DNA of 64,000 nt from Azospirillum sp. TSH58 (GTDB taxonomy: Bacteria; Pseudomonadota; Alphaproteobacteria; Azospirillales; Azospirillaceae): contig NZ_CP022364.1 of assembly GCF_003119115.1 (NCBI RefSeq), forward strand, positions 1,078,501-1,142,500. The letters run 5' to 3'. Of the stretch, positions 46,471 to 56,960 are shown one piece after another; positions within the stretch are counted from its first letter, which is position 1, and each line of letters starts with the position of its first letter. The position numbers and the translations under genes were made by a program. The notes beneath the pieces were generated by a model that saw only the letters and a program-made list of their open reading frames with translations, was not told the DNA's origin and did no database searches.

Positions 46471-47367
46471 ATGTCCTCCCGCTTCCCGCCGCTGAACGCC
46501 CTGCGGGCCTTCGTCGCCGCCGCACGCCATTCCAGCTTCCGCCTCGCCGCGGAGGAGCTGAACGTCACCCCCGGTGCGGTCAGCCGCCAGATCCGCAGCC
46601 TGGAGCTGTTCCTCGGCGTCGCGCTGTTCGACCGCAGCCAGCGGCAGGTCCGGCTGACCGAGGCCGGGGCGCGCTACTTCACCCGCATCGCCGACCTGTT
46701 CACCGAGATCCAGCAGGCGACCGACACGCTGCTCGACGGCGACGGGCGGCGGACGCTGCGGGTGGACTGCATCCCGACCTTCGCCATGCACTGGCTGCTG
46801 CCGCGCCTGCCCCTCTTCCAGCAGCGCTTCCCCGAGCTGGCGGTGTCGCTGTCCACCGCCCCCGGGCCGATCGACATCGGCCGCCCCTTCGACTACGCCA
46901 TCCGCCGCGACCCCGCCCATTTCGCCGGGCTGAAGCCGCTGCCCCTGATGCGCGAGCATTGCGTGCCGGTGTGCAGCCCGTCCCTGCCGGGCCTGGAGAC
47001 GCTGCGCAGCCCCGCCGACCTGACCCGCCGGACGGTCATCACCATCCGCGCCCGCGCCGACCTGCTGCCGGCCTGGAGCACGGCGCACGGGCTGGAGCTG
47101 GACGCCTTCCGCAGCCGGATGGAGGTCGACCACACCTATTTCGCCATCCAGGCGGCGGAGGACGGGCTGGGCGTCGCCATCGTGCCGCGCCTGTTCGTGG
47201 AGCGCCCGCTGGAGACCGGGCGGCTGACCGCGCCGCTGGGGGCGGAGGGGGTGGTGTCCGGCCATTATTACCTGCTGGAAAGCCGTCAGCGCGGCCACAC
47301 CGAGGCGCCCGCCTTCCCCGACTGGCTGCGCGAACAGGCCGCCGCGGCGTCAACGCAGGGCCGATAA
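46471..47367 (+). CDS. LysR-family transcriptional regulator (GcvA-like)
   Basis: This 298-residue regulator has an N-terminal winged helix (PPLNALRAFVAAARHSSFRLAAEEL, then NVTPGAVSRQIRSLE) and a C-terminal PBP2-like ligand domain. The opening pattern and GVALFDRSQRQVRLTEAG match the GcvA-type branch. The ATG at 46471 is chosen; a GTG at 46453 is in frame. It is divergent from the MFS gene, which it probably controls, and is followed by purQ 99 nt later. It is unlikely to be a purine regulator. Confidence 0.88.
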   Translation: MSSRFPPLNALRAFVAAARHSSFRLAAEELNVTPGAVSRQIRSLELFLGVALFDRSQRQVRLTEAGARYFTRIADLFTEIQQATDTLLDGDGRRTLRVDCIPTFAMHWLLPRLPLFQQRFPELAVSLSTAPGPIDIGRPFDYAIRRDPAHFAGLKPLPLMREHCVPVCSPSLPGLETLRSPADLTRRTVITIRARADLLPAWSTAHGLELDAFRSRMEVDHTYFAIQAAEDGLGVAIVPRLFVERPLETGRLTAPLGAEGVVSGHYYLLESRQRGHTEAPAFPDWLREQAAAASTQGR

Positions 47368-47466
47368 GGGAGAATGGCGGGGTCCTTGCCCTTGCTTTGC
47401 CGGGGCGGGGCCTTTAGTGTCCGGCCTCGAACCGTTCCCCCCACGACGCCGGATTTTCCAAGCCCC

Positions 47467-48167
47467 ATGAAGGCCGCCGTCATCGTTTTCCCCGGCTCCA
47501 ACCGCGAACGCGACGCCGTCGCCGCGCTGGAGGCCGCCAGCGGAACCAAGCCGCATCTGGTCTGGCACCGCGACACCGAACTGCCCAAGGTCGATCTGAT
47601 CCTCGTTCCGGGCGGCTTCTCCTATGGCGACTATCTGCGCTCCGGCGCCATGGCGGCGCACTCGCCGATCATGCGCGAGGTCAAGGCGCGGGCCGATCAG
47701 GGCGTGCGGGTGCTCGGCATCTGCAACGGCTTCCAGATCATCACCGAGGCGGGGCTGCTGCCCGGCGCGCTGATGCGCAACGCCAAGCTGAAGTTCATCT
47801 GCCGCACCGTGCATCTGCGGGTGGAGAACACGGACAGCCCCTTCACGGCCAAGTACCGCAAGGGCCAGATCGTCCGCTACCCGGTGGCGCACGGCGACGG
47901 CAACTACTGGACCGACGCCGAGACGGTGAAGCGGCTGGACGGCGAGGGCCAGGTGGCCTTCCGCTACGTCAGCGACGAAGGCGACGCCGACCCGCGCTGG
48001 AACCGGAACGACTGGAACCCGAACGGTTCGCTGGACAACATCGCCGGCATCTTCAACGCCAAGCGCACCGTGCTCGGCCTGATGCCGCACCCCGAGGACG
48101 CGGTGTCCGCCTTCCATGGCAACACCGACGGCAAGCCCATGTTCGACGGTCTGGTGGAGGCCCTGTC

Positions 48168-48171
<4 letters not shown>
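47467..48171 (+). CDS. purQ: FGAM synthase glutaminase subunit PurQ
   Basis: PurQ supplies ammonia from glutamine to PurL. The class I amidotransferase triad is visible: Cys in [12 protein letters not shown] and the His and Glu in LMPHPEDAV. The opening [15 protein letters not shown] and [17 protein letters not shown] complete the family. At 234 residues it is full length. Its stop overlaps purL's GTG start as GTGA. purS, its usual neighbour, lies 3.7 kb upstream. Confidence 0.97.
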
Positions 48172-50384
<2,213 letters not shown>

Positions 50385-50411
50385 TTGGACGCGGTTGAGG
50401 GTTCGAAGAAC

Positions 50412-50441
50412 GGAAGGCCGGGCAATCGCCCGGCCTTTTCG
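50412..50441 (+). terminator. Rho-independent terminator after purL
   Basis: AAGGCCGGGC and GCCCGGCCTT form a perfect 10-bp stem (50414-50437) around AATC, followed by TTCG. It lies 30 nt past the purL stop. Confidence 0.85.
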
Positions 50442-50456
50442 TTTCGGGGCGGAGTC

Positions 50457-50567
50457 TTGCCCCCACCCTTCCCACGGCTGCGCCGCGGGCCCCTTCCCTC
50501 CCCCGCTTCGCAGGGGAGGGAGTTCTGTCCCCTCCCCCGCCCAGCGGGGGAGGGTCAGGGTGGGGGC
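50457..50567. repeat. Intergenic palindromic element (copy 3)
   Basis: The left end TTGCCCCCACCCT is identical to that of the copy at 19002. The right end AGGGTGGGGGC matches it as an inverted repeat. Internal CCCTCCCCCGC and GGGGGAGGG strings form nested hairpins. It lies between purL and bolA. Confidence 0.7.
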
Positions 50568-50672
50568 CAGTACTTCGCACCGCGGAATGTCGTCGCTTCT
50601 CCGGTGACAAACCCGGCCGCTCCGCCTAATTATACGGGCAGTGCCCGCATGGGCAGGGATTGACGGAACAGG

Positions 50673-50921
50673 ATGACGGCCATGGCGATGGAAGCCGCGG
50701 TGATCGAGAAGCTCATCAGGGAAGGCATCCCGGACGCGACGGTGGAGATCGCCGACCTGCGCGGCGACGGCGACCACTACGCCGCGCTGGTCACCTCCGC
50801 CGCCTTCAAGGGCAAGTCGCGCGTGCAGCAGCACCAGATGGTCTATGCCGCCCTCCAGGGCAGGATGGGCGGGGAACTGCACGCCCTGGCCCTGACCACC
50901 GCCGTGCCGGAAGGCGCGTAG
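50673..50921 (+). CDS. BolA-family protein
   Basis: BolA proteins work with CGFS glutaredoxins in iron-sulfur trafficking and gene control. The 82-residue protein contains IREGIPDATVEIADLRGDGD, HYAALVTSAAFKGKSRVQQH and QMVYAALQGRM, with the conserved His. The downstream gene is a CGFS glutaredoxin, its usual partner. Starts at 50673, 50682 or 50688 are all possible; the first follows ACAGG. Confidence 0.92.
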   Translation: MTAMAMEAAVIEKLIREGIPDATVEIADLRGDGDHYAALVTSAAFKGKSRVQQHQMVYAALQGRMGGELHALALTTAVPEGA

Positions 50922-50968
50922 GACGGCATCCCGCACAACACGATGACATCGTAAGAAGGCCGAGAGAC

Positions 50969-51310
50969 ATGGTTGACCAGAACGTCAAGGATCGCATCGA
51001 GCAGGACATCAAGGGCAACGATGTTGTGCTCTACATGAAGGGTACGCCCGTCTTCCCGCAGTGCGGCTTCTCCGCCGCCGTCGTCCAGGTGCTCAGCACC
51101 GTCGGCGTGAAGTTCAAGGGCATCAACATCCTGGAGGACCCGGGCCTGCGCCAGGGGCTGAAGGACTACTCGAACTGGCCGACCTTCCCGCAGCTCTACG
51201 TCAAGGGCGAACTGGTCGGCGGCTGCGACATCGTGCGCGAGATGTACGAGTCGGGCGAGCTGCAGTCGCTGCTGGCCGACAAGGGCGTCGCGACGGGCGC
51301 CAACGCCTGA
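50969..51310 (+). CDS. grxD: Monothiol glutaredoxin (CGFS type, Grx4)
   Basis: This 113-residue protein carries MKGTPVFPQCGFSAAVV, the CGFS active site that holds a bridging [2Fe-2S] cluster with glutathione. SNWPTFPQLYVKGELVGGCD completes the glutathione-binding surface. It follows bolA by 47 nt, and the two are expected to form a BolA-Grx complex. The longer open frame is a chance extension; the ATG at 50969 is the family start. Confidence 0.95.
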   Translation: MVDQNVKDRIEQDIKGNDVVLYMKGTPVFPQCGFSAAVVQVLSTVGVKFKGINILEDPGLRQGLKDYSNWPTFPQLYVKGELVGGCDIVREMYESGELQSLLADKGVATGANA

Positions 51311-51338
51311 TCGGCCATCCGCGCCGCAGACGTGTGAC

Positions 51339-51366
51339 AAAGGGCTCCGCATCGCGGGGCCCTTTT
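51339..51366 (+). terminator. Terminator after glutaredoxin gene
   Basis: AAAGGGC-T-CCGC and GCGG-G-GCCCTTTT form a stem around ATC with one internal mismatch, followed by CC. It lies 28 nt past the glutaredoxin stop. Confidence 0.75.
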
Positions 51367-51462
51367 CCATTGGCGGAACAGGCCCCGGTTCACCCTTGTT
51401 TTTCCATCGACGAATCCGCGGAGGTGTCGGCACGGACTCGGCATGGACAAGGAGGCCCGGTC

Positions 51463-51906
51463 ATGGACAGGCGCGTGTTTCCAGCGGCGGCGCTGCTGGC
51501 TCTGATGACTCTTCCCGTTCCGGCACAAGGCCAGGACGGAACGGTCCCGAAGCAGGAGCGGCTGACCGCCTGCCGGGACGAGGTGTCCCGCTTCTCCGAC
51601 CTGTTTCTGGGCGACAAGGTGGTGGCCGGCGGGCGCAACCACACCACCCTGACCGGCGAGCAGAAGGATCGGCTGCGCGGCCTGCTGGGCGAGGCGCGGT
51701 CCGCCGCCGGCAAGGGCGATCCGGACGGCTGCGTGACCCGGCTGCGCGAGGCCCGCGCGCTGGTCCGCGGCGAGGGCGTCGGAACCAACGTCCCGATCGG
51801 CCGAAGCTCGTCGGGGTCGTCCGGTTCGATGTCCCGCGGCAGCGCTCCAACCGGCAGCGCCCCAACCGGCAGCGGAAGCGGGACCGCAGGCGGCGGAGGG
51901 GGCTGA
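51463..51906 (+). CDS. Hypothetical secreted protein
   Basis: This 147-residue protein has a signal peptide (MDRRVFPAAALLALMTLPVPAQG) and a small domain with two Cys (LTACRDEV and GDPDGCVTRL) that could pair in the periplasm. The C-terminal 35 residues are Ser/Gly repeats with GSAPTGSAPTGSGSG. The ATG at 51463 follows AAGGAGG by 8 nt. I do not recognise the family. Confidence 0.72.
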   Translation: MDRRVFPAAALLALMTLPVPAQGQDGTVPKQERLTACRDEVSRFSDLFLGDKVVAGGRNHTTLTGEQKDRLRGLLGEARSAAGKGDPDGCVTRLREARALVRGEGVGTNVPIGRSSSGSSGSMSRGSAPTGSAPTGSGSGTAGGGGG

Positions 51907-52006
51907 TCGGAGAAACCCCTGCGGGAATTGCGGCATTCCCGGCGCGCAGTGCGGGCATGAGGGGGCGTTCCTATCGCCCATTTCTTGGGCATGGTAAAGG
52001 GGAGTC

Positions 52007-52981
52007 ATGGCCCAGACTCCCTCCCCCTCCTCGCCGCAGGCCGACGGGCGCAACCCCGCCACCCTGGGCTTCGCCGCCGCCCTGACAGCCTTCCTGATCT
52101 GGGGGGGACTGGCACCGATCTTCTTCAAGCAGCTCGGCAACGTCGGGGCGGTGGAGGTCGTCGCACACCGGGTGCTGTGGACGGTGATCCTGGTCGGGCT
52201 GTGGCTGGTGCCGACGCGCGGCCTGTCCGGCATCGTGCGCGGGGTGGGAAGCTGGCGGCGCCTGAGCATCTTCCTGGTGACGACGGCGCTGATCGGCAGC
52301 AACTGGACCATCTTCATCTGGGCCGTGAACAACGGCCATTTGGTGCAGTCCAGCCTCGGCTATTACATCAACCCCATCATCAACGTGCTGCTGGGCATGG
52401 CCTTCCTTCAGGAGCGGCTGTCGAAGCGGCAGGGCGTGGCGGTCGTGATCGCGGCGGTGGGCGTGCTGAGCCTCGTCCTGTCCTACGGGGAGGTTCCCTG
52501 GGTGGCGCTGTCGTTGGCCTTGAGCTTCGGCGTCTACGCGCTGGTGCGCAAGAAGGCGGCCATCGACCCGCTGATCGGGCTGCTGGTGGAAACGGTGCTG
52601 CTGGTGCCGCCGGCCATCGTCTATCTGCTGTGGCTGAACGCCCAGGGCCTGGGAAGTTTCGGCGCGCACGGGCTGGGCACCGACCTGCTGATCATCCTGA
52701 CCGGTCCGGTGACCGCCATCCCGCTGGTGCTGTTCATGGTCGGCGCCGCCCGGCTGAAGCTGTCGACCATCGGCATCCTGCAATACATCAGCCCGACCGG
52801 GCAGCTCCTGCTCGGCGTCGCGGTCTATGGCGAGGCCTTCACCTCCTCCCACCTGCTGGCCTTCGTCTGCATCTGGGTGGCGCTGGCGCTCTATTCGGCG
52901 GACGCGCTGTTCACCCACCGCGCCGCCCGCGCCGAGGCCCGCGCCGAGCAGGCCCGCGCCGCCGCGTGCCGGGCGGACTGA
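52007..52981 (+). CDS. rarD: RarD-type EamA-family transporter
   Basis: This 324-residue protein has about ten transmembrane segments in two EamA repeats. LTAFLIWGGLAPIFFKQLG, VVAHRVLWTVILVGLWL and WAVNNGHLVQSSLGYYINP are specific to RarD. RarD was linked to chloramphenicol sensitivity, but its substrate is unknown. The C-terminus is Ala/Arg/Glu-rich. It converges with the tetR gene, 4 nt apart. Confidence 0.92.
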   Translation: MAQTPSPSSPQADGRNPATLGFAAALTAFLIWGGLAPIFFKQLGNVGAVEVVAHRVLWTVILVGLWLVPTRGLSGIVRGVGSWRRLSIFLVTTALIGSNWTIFIWAVNNGHLVQSSLGYYINPIINVLLGMAFLQERLSKRQGVAVVIAAVGVLSLVLSYGEVPWVALSLALSFGVYALVRKKAAIDPLIGLLVETVLLVPPAIVYLLWLNAQGLGSFGAHGLGTDLLIILTGPVTAIPLVLFMVGAARLKLSTIGILQYISPTGQLLLGVAVYGEAFTSSHLLAFVCIWVALALYSADALFTHRAARAEARAEQARAAACRAD

Positions 52982-52985
52982 GGAG

Positions 52986-53657
52986 TCAGGCCCGCGGCGC
53001 GAGGCCGTGGGCCATGGTGTGGGCGAGCGTCCTCACCACCTCGTTGACCCGGTCCGGGCAGCGCCCGAACACCACCTGATCGAGGAAGCCCAGCCCGAAG
53101 CTGAGCGTGGCGATGCCCGCCGCGACGTGGGCGAGGTCGGCGTCCGCCGCGATCGCCCCGCGCTCGCGGAAGATCTCCAGCCGGCTGAGCAGGCAGGGAA
53201 TGCGGCTTTCCGACAGGGTGCGGGCCATCTCGTTCGCGATGTCCGGATCGACCAGCGCGCGCGCCAGCATCACCCGCGTGAAGTCGCGGCACTTCCAGGC
53301 GTGGCGGAGTTGGTGCAGCAGGAAGGCCGCCAGATCCTCCTCCAGATCGTCGCCGGGCGGCGGCATGGCGCAGCCGCTCCCCTCCTCGCGCCCGTAGCGC
53401 TCCACGACGGCCAGCAGCAACCCGGCCTTTCCCGAAAAATAACGCTGGATCAGCTGCTCGTTCACACCCGCGCGGCTTGCGATGTCGCGCGTGGTCGCGG
53501 CGTCGAAGCCGCGCTCGGCGAACACCATCTTGGCCGCGTCCAGCAGAACGCCCTTGGTCGCCTCGCGGTCGCGCTTGCGCGCGGGCGCGTCCGTCCCGGC
53601 GGCGCAACAGCCGTCGTCGATGGCCGGGGCGGCGGCCGGGGTGTCGGTCTTGTCCAC
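52986..53657 (-). CDS. TetR-family regulator of the ene-reductase gene
   Basis: This 223-residue protein has a TetR helix-turn-helix (AKMVFAERGFDAATTRDIASRAG, then VNEQLIQRYFSGKAGLL). The first 30 residues contain three Cys (GCCAAG and RACI outside the start) and are not conserved. The GTG at 53657 follows GAGAGGG by 8 nt; the frame extends to 53771 but would cover the promoter. It is divergent from an ene-reductase gene and its promoter carries a perfect palindrome, so it should repress itself and the reductase. Confidence 0.88.
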   Translation of the reverse strand: MDKTDTPAAAPAIDDGCCAAGTDAPARKRDREATKGVLLDAAKMVFAERGFDAATTRDIASRAGVNEQLIQRYFSGKAGLLLAVVERYGREEGSGCAMPPPGDDLEEDLAAFLLHQLRHAWKCRDFTRVMLARALVDPDIANEMARTLSESRIPCLLSRLEIFRERGAIAADADLAHVAAGIATLSFGLGFLDQVVFGRCPDRVNEVVRTLAHTMAHGLAPRA

Positions 53658-53704
53658 GATGCAGGCCCTCTCACTGGCCGCCGATCCGTGCGGCGGCTGA
53701 AATG

Positions 53705-53734
53705 ATAATAGGTATGCACGTGCATACTTGACAA
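53705..53734 (-). promoter_or_regulatory. tetR promoter with 16-bp operator in spacer
   Basis: On the minus strand TTGTCA (53734-53729) and TATTAT (53710-53705) are separated by 18 bp. The spacer contains the perfect palindrome GTATGCACGTGCATAC (53712-53727). Repressor binding here would block the promoter directly. Confidence 0.75.
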
Positions 53735-53769
53735 GCCCGGATGGCCCTGACAAGTATGTACGCACATAC
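53728..53769 (+). promoter_or_regulatory. Ene-reductase promoter region with second operator
   Basis: TTGACA (53728-53733) may be the -35 box and AAGTAT (53752-53757) the -10 box, with 18 bp between. GTATGTACGCACATAC (53754-53769) is a near-copy of the tetR operator, with one mismatched pair. The operator centres are 42 bp apart, four helical turns. Confidence 0.6.
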
Positions 53770-53804
53770 ATACCGGGCGCCGCCCAACCCGCGGAACCCC
53801 GGAC

Positions 53805-53830
53805 CCCACCTTGGAACGCCCCAACGTGGG
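53805..53830 (+). promoter_or_regulatory. Inverted repeat in ene-reductase leader
   Basis: CCCACCTTGG and CCAACGTGGG pair over 10 bp with one mismatch across 6 nt. It lies 34 nt before the start codon. It could be a leader hairpin or another protein site. Confidence 0.35.
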
Positions 53831-53863
53831 ACCCGATTTTTGAATCGAGAGGGCAACCGCATC

Positions 53864-54967
53864 ATGACCACCGCCAATCTGTTCACGCCGCTGCGTCTTG
53901 GCTCCATGGAACTGCCGAACCGCGTCATCATGGCGCCGATGACCCGCAGCCGCGCGGGCGAGGGCAACGTTCCCACCCCGCTGATGGCCGAGTATTACGG
54001 CCAGCGCGCCTCCGCCGGCCTCATCATCACCGAGGCGACGCAGGTCTCCGCCACCGCCCAGGGCTATCCCAGCACCCCGGGCATCCACACCGACGCGCAG
54101 ACGCTCGCCTGGCGCCGCATCGCGGAGGAGGTCCATGCCAAGGGCGGCCTGATCGCCGCGCAGCTCTGGCACGTCGGCCGCATCTCCCACACGGAGTTCC
54201 AGCCGAACGGCGCGCTGCCGGTCGCCCCCTCGGCCATCGCCGCCGCCGGCGAGTCCTACACCAGCAAGGGCCTGGTGCCCTTCCCCACCCCGCGCGCCCT
54301 GGAGACCGACGAGATCCCCGGTCTGGTCAAGGCCTTCGCCGACGCCGCCAAGCGCGCGGTGTTCGACGCCGGGCTGGACGGCGTGGAGATCCACGGCGCC
54401 AACGGCTATCTGATCGACCAGTTCCTGCGTGACCGCAGCAACAAGCGCACCGACCGCTACGGCGGCAGCGTGGAGAACCGGGCGCGCTTCCTGCTGGAGA
54501 TCGTGGACGCGGTGACCACCGCCGTCGGCCCCGGCCGGGTCGGCGTCCGGCTGTCGCCGACCGGCACCTTCAACGACATGGGGGACAGCGACCCGCGGGC
54601 GCTCTACACCCACGTCACCGAGGCGCTGAACCCCTTCGGCCTCGCCTTCCTGCACCTCATCGAAGGCCAGCCCGGCCACCACATGGCCCCGCCGGAGGGC
54701 GCCCCGCACCTCGCGGCGGAGCTGCGCCGGATCTTCAAGGGCCCCTTCATCATCAACGGCGGCTACAGCAAGGAGCAGGCCGAGGCGGCCATCGCCGCCG
54801 GCGCGGCGGACGCGGTGAGCTTCGGCGAGCCCTTCATCGCCAACCCGGACCTGCCGGAGCGCTTCCGCCGCAACGCGGCGCTGAACACGCCGGACAAGGC
54901 CAGCTACTACGGCGGCGACGCCCACGGCTACACCGACTATCCGGCGCTGGAAACGGCCGACGCCTGA
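53864..54967 (+). CDS. Old Yellow Enzyme-type ene-reductase (NADH:flavin oxidoreductase)
   Basis: This 367-residue FMN enzyme reduces activated C=C bonds or electrophilic nitro compounds. LFTPLRLGSMELPNRVIMAPMTRSRA is the conserved N-terminal block. AQLWHVGRISH, DGVEIHGANGYLIDQFLRD and RTDRYGGSVENRARFL complete the family, and GVRLSPTGTFNDM is typical of the NemA/XenB group. The ATG at 53864 marks the start. The divergent TetR and operators suggest induction by an electrophile, as with NemR-NemA. Confidence 0.92.
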   Translation: MTTANLFTPLRLGSMELPNRVIMAPMTRSRAGEGNVPTPLMAEYYGQRASAGLIITEATQVSATAQGYPSTPGIHTDAQTLAWRRIAEEVHAKGGLIAAQLWHVGRISHTEFQPNGALPVAPSAIAAAGESYTSKGLVPFPTPRALETDEIPGLVKAFADAAKRAVFDAGLDGVEIHGANGYLIDQFLRDRSNKRTDRYGGSVENRARFLLEIVDAVTTAVGPGRVGVRLSPTGTFNDMGDSDPRALYTHVTEALNPFGLAFLHLIEGQPGHHMAPPEGAPHLAAELRRIFKGPFIINGGYSKEQAEAAIAAGAADAVSFGEPFIANPDLPERFRRNAALNTPDKASYYGGDAHGYTDYPALETADA

Positions 54968-55011
54968 CCCCCTCCCCCCGCGGGGGTTGCCCCCGATCCC
55001 CGCACCTCAAG

Positions 55012-55041
55012 GCCGGGACCCGCAAGGGTTCCGGCTTTTTT
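55012..55041 (+). terminator. Terminator after ene-reductase gene
   Basis: GCCGGGACCC and GGGTTCCGGC form a 10-bp stem with one mismatch around GCAA, followed by a run of six T. It lies 45 nt past the stop. Confidence 0.85.
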
Positions 55042-55120
55042 CTTTCGACCGCGCCACCAGCGCGGACGTTGCCCGTTCCGGGAATCGGCTGTTATCCTGA
55101 ACCGAGCGAAGGAGACGGGC

Positions 55121-55363
55121 ATGAGCGTGATTCTGCCGCGCAACATCGAACAGATGGCTGAACGCCGCGCCAGCGAAGCCGGTTTTCAGGATGTCGCCTC
55201 CTATCTTGCCCATCTCATTGCCGCCGATGCCCGCGATGCATCCGACGACGCTCTGGAAGGCGCCTTGTTGGAGGGGCTTGAAGGAGACGGCGAAGAGTGG
55301 GATGCCGAGGCGATGCGGGCCGAATGCCGGGCCGCTCTGGCCGCAGCCCGCAAAGACATCTGA
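55121..55363 (+). CDS. parD: ParD/CopG-like antitoxin
   Basis: This 80-residue protein has an N-terminal ribbon-helix-helix (SVILPRNIEQMAERRASEAG, then FQDVASYLAHLI) and an acidic C-terminus for binding the toxin. It lies 5 nt before a ParE-like toxin gene, the standard order. RHH antitoxins normally repress their own operon. No clear operator is visible in the short upstream region. The downstream toxin is interrupted, so the antitoxin may be a relic. Confidence 0.85.
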   Translation: MSVILPRNIEQMAERRASEAGFQDVASYLAHLIAADARDASDDALEGALLEGLEGDGEEWDAEAMRAECRAALAAARKDI

Positions 55364-55368
55364 GCGCC

Positions 55369-55686
55369 ATGCGCATCCTTCCAAGCCCACGCGCGCGGAA
55401 GGATATTCTTGACCATTACACGCACATCGGCCTTCGGGACGAGGCGGCCGCCGAACGCTTCCTGACCGCCATCGACCGCGGTTTCGCTCGTATGGCCGCG
55501 CATCCCGACATAGGATCGACCCGACTTTGGCAGAATCCGGCGCTTCGCGGCATACGGGCGTGGCCCGTCGCCGGGTTTGACCGCCATCTGATCTATTAGC
55601 GCCGCCAGGGGCCGGATGCGCTGAGGATACTGCGCGTTCTCCATGGAGCAGCCCTACCCGAAGGGGTTTTGCGGACGCCGTACTGA
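55369..55686 (+). pseudogene. parE: ParE/RelE-type toxin interrupted by a stop codon
   Basis: The frame begins MRILPSPRARKDILDHYTHIG, a normal ParE start, and reaches PVAGFDRHLIY before TAG at 55597-55599. The same frame continues as RRQGPDALRILRVLHGAALP to a TGA at 55684-55686. RILRVLHGA is the conserved last strand of ParE toxins, and the usual text at the break is LIYYR. A single change (TAT or TAC to TAG) explains the stop. The truncated product lacks the final strand and is probably inactive. Confidence 0.85.
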
Positions 55687-55712
55687 AACACGACCGCCCA
55701 TCCCCAAACGAA

Positions 55713-55740
55713 AAAGGCCGCGCCCGGAGGCGCGGCCTTT
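55713..55740 (-). terminator. Terminator after rpsD
   Basis: AAAGGCCGCGCC and GGCGCGGCCTTT form a perfect 12-bp stem around a 4-nt loop. On the minus strand it is followed by TT then CG, 24 nt past the rpsD stop. Confidence 0.85.
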
Positions 55741-55763
55741 CGCGTGTCGGCTGGGCCGAACGG

Positions 55764-56378
55764 TCAGCGCGAGTAGAACTCGACGACCAGGTTCGGTTCC
55801 ATCTGGACCGGGTACGGAATGTCGGCCAGCAGCGGGACGCGCACGAAGCGGCCCTTCAGGGCGCCGGAGTCGACTTCCAGGTAGTCCGGGGTGTCGCGCT
55901 CACCCGAGGCGGCGGCCTCGAGGATGAGGGCCATCTGCTTGGACTTGGCGCGCACCTCGATGGTGTCGCCTTCCTTGATCTGGGCCGACGGAATGTTCAG
56001 GCGGCGGCCGTTGACCAGGATGTGGCCGTGATTGATGATCTGGCGCGCGGCGAACGGGGTCGGCGCGAACTTCATGCGGTAGACCACCGCGTCCAGGCGG
56101 CGCTCCAGCAGGCCCACCAGGTTCTCGCCGGTGTCGCCCTTGCGGCGCACGGCCTCGGCGTAGATGCGGCGGAACTGCTTCTCGCCGATGTTGCCGTAGT
56201 AGCCCTTGAGCTTCTGCTTCGCCATGAGCTGCAGGCCGTAGTCGGACGGCTTCTTGCGGCGCTGGCCGTGCTGGCCGGGGCCATACTCACGCTTGTTGAT
56301 CGGCGACTTGCCACGGCCCCAGAGGTTTACGCCGAGACGGCGGTCGATCTTGTACTTGGACTGTTGACGCTTGGCCAT
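55764..56378 (-). CDS. rpsD: 30S ribosomal protein S4
   Basis: S4 binds 16S rRNA early in 30S assembly. The opening [20 protein letters not shown], then [20 protein letters not shown] and the S4 domain [20 protein letters not shown] followed by [17 protein letters not shown] are clear. At 204 residues the length is normal. The ATG at 56378 is the family start. It stands alone, outside the alpha operon, as is usual in alphaproteobacteria. Confidence 0.98.
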   Translation of the reverse strand: MAKRQQSKYKIDRRLGVNLWGRGKSPINKREYGPGQHGQRRKKPSDYGLQLMAKQKLKGYYGNIGEKQFRRIYAEAVRRKGDTGENLVGLLERRLDAVVYRMKFAPTPFAARQIINHGHILVNGRRLNIPSAQIKEGDTIEVRAKSKQMALILEAAASGERDTPDYLEVDSGALKGRFVRVPLLADIPYPVQMEPNLVVEFYSR

Positions 56379-56513
56379 TTTGATCCTCGATGGAACACGA
56401 GTTGGTTTTGTCCCGGTAGTTCCGCGGAACAGGCCGCGGACGGGGCGCAAACAGAAGGCACGCCCGCTTTCCCAGGAGTGAAGGCGCGCACTATACGGAT
56501 TCGGCGCGCCTTG

Positions 56514-56558
56514 TCAAACCATGAGTCGTCAAACCATGAGTCGTCAAACCATGAGTCG
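56514..56558. repeat. 15-bp tandem repeat, three perfect copies
   Basis: TCAAACCATGAGTCG is repeated at 56514, 56529 and 56544, with a degraded fourth start (TCAGACC) at 56559. It lies between the cowN stop and the rpsD promoter region. Each unit contains an ATG, but no extended frame uses it. Confidence 0.95.
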
Positions 56559-56584
56559 TCAGACCAGGAGGCCGGAACGACGCG

Positions 56585-56896
56585 TCAGCAGCACTCGTCC
56601 TCAAGCTGGCGCAGCATGGCCAGCCCTTCCTCGTCCTCATACTCTTCGAACAGGTCGGAGATGTAGTAGACGTTGGCGCAGAGCAGGCACAGCCCGTCCG
56701 CCTGGCGCTTCAGCGGATCGTCGGCCACGGCCAGCTTCGCCCGGAAGCGTTCCCAGAAGGCGTTGGTCTTGGCCGGATCGTCGATGTGCATGTAGAGGCG
56801 TTCGATGATGCGGCGGGAGTTGCCCTCGCAGTCGATGCCCTTGAAGGAGACGTAGCGGTCGGGAGTGTCGGTTGCGTCCACGGTCGTGATTCCCAC
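56585..56896 (-). CDS. cowN: CowN, protein sustaining nitrogenase in presence of CO
   Basis: CowN protects nitrogenase from inhibition by carbon monoxide in diazotrophs. The 103-residue sequence has the family text DRYVSFKGIDCEGNSRRIIERL, then DDPAKTNAFWERFRAKL, DLFEEYEDEEGLAML and the C-terminal LEDECC. The start is a GTG at 56896; a second GTG at 56881 gives 98 residues. Three 20-bp-spaced direct repeats lie 65-115 bp upstream, and the RcoM-like CO sensor is two genes away on the same strand. I recall the family rather than having searched it. Confidence 0.88.
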   Translation of the reverse strand: MGITTVDATDTPDRYVSFKGIDCEGNSRRIIERLYMHIDDPAKTNAFWERFRAKLAVADDPLKRQADGLCLLCANVYYISDLFEEYEDEEGLAMLRQLEDECC

Positions 56897-56932
56897 GAAT
56901 GAGGCTGGTGTTGGCCTTTCTCATCGCGGAAG

Positions 56933-56955
56933 GCGGGTCCAGGAACAAGACCCGC
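56933..56955 (-). promoter_or_regulatory. Inverted repeat between direct repeats and cowN
   Basis: GCGGGTC and GACCCGC form a perfect 7-bp inverted repeat with a 9-nt spacer. TTGTTC within the spacer (minus strand) could be a -35 box with GATGAG 17 bp later as a weak -10. It may be the cowN promoter region or a leader hairpin. Confidence 0.35.
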
Positions 56956-56960
56956 TGCAC

